A stretch of DNA of 64,000 nt. Origin: Brevibacillus laterosporus DSM 25 (GTDB lineage: Bacteria; Bacillota; Bacilli; Brevibacillales; Brevibacillaceae). Below, piece after piece: positions 63,935-64,000 of the stretch. The notes below the pieces were generated by a model, which saw nothing but the letters and a program-made list of their open reading frames with translations, did not search any database and was not told the origin of the DNA. Every line of letters begins with the position of its first letter. The stretch's first letter is position 1. Location: NCBI RefSeq assembly GCF_002706795.1, contig NZ_CP017705.1, positions 3,691,001-3,755,000 of the forward strand, read 5' to 3'. The position numbers were made by a program, and so were the translations under genes.

Positions 63935-64000
63935 TTTAATGGAGAGTTTGATCCTGGCTCAGGACGAACGCTGGCGGCGTGCCTAATACATGCAAGTCGA
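63935..64000 (+). rRNA. rrs: 16S ribosomal RNA, 5' end (partial)
   Basis: Begins TTTAATGGAGAGTTTGATCC and continues through GGCTCAGGACGAACGCTGG and GGCGTGCCTAATACATGCAA, the universal bacterial 16S start. The gene runs off the right edge. Confidence 0.98.

Overview
The window reads as a low-GC, spore-forming Gram-positive chromosome, most likely a Brevibacillus (Paenibacillaceae). That is an inference from protein character, the sporulation genes yqfC and yqfD, an S-layer-homology protein, and gene order close to the Bacillus subtilis yqe/yqf region. Most genes lie on the + strand, in the direction of the rRNA operon that begins at the right edge.

Region 1 (1-11.5 kb) holds accessory uptake functions. 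There is the end of an oligopeptide ABC system (solute-binding protein tail, two permeases) with an M24 peptidase behind it. Next comes an MFS transporter/Nudix pair divergent from a TrmB-type regulator. A complete manganese-type ABC operon (mntABCD, - strand) follows, with an MntR-like operator placed over its promoter.

Region 2 (11.7-25.6 kb) is the conserved lepA-hemW-hrcA-grpE-dnaK-dnaJ-prmA-rsmE-mtaB block, with a perfect CIRCE element before hrcA. Between lepA and hemW sits a 2.2-kb AT-rich island. It carries a secreted protein and a small membrane protein and is bounded by two copies of the last 41 bp of lepA. This is the most unusual structure in the window.

Region 3 (25.6-36.5 kb) is a patchwork: lrgAB-like genes, a GNAT remnant, a Na/Pi cotransporter, an rRNA methyltransferase with an insertion, an intact IS3-family element sitting in the loop of a terminator, a dienelactone-hydrolase-like protein, ddl, a coiled-coil protein built from 42-bp tandem repeats, and murF.

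Region 4 (36.5-58.6 kb) is the housekeeping chain rpsU-yqeY-yqeZ-floA, then yqfC-yqfD-phoH-ybeY-dgkA-cdd-era-yqzL-recO, ccpN-ppsR-dnaG-sigA and trmK-yqfO-zinc ribbon. It covers ribosome maturation, membrane organisation, DNA repair, gluconeogenesis control, replication priming and primary transcription. Several genes found at these positions in B. subtilis (pgpH, glyQS, yqxD, cccA) are missing, and an 8-TM protein and an acyl-CoA dehydrogenase lie in the chain instead.

Region 5 (58.6-64 kb) has an SLH protein overlapping a C-terminal processing protease, an alpha/beta hydrolase, and then the promoter, leader and first bases of a 16S rRNA gene. No tRNA gene, CRISPR array or prophage was seen.
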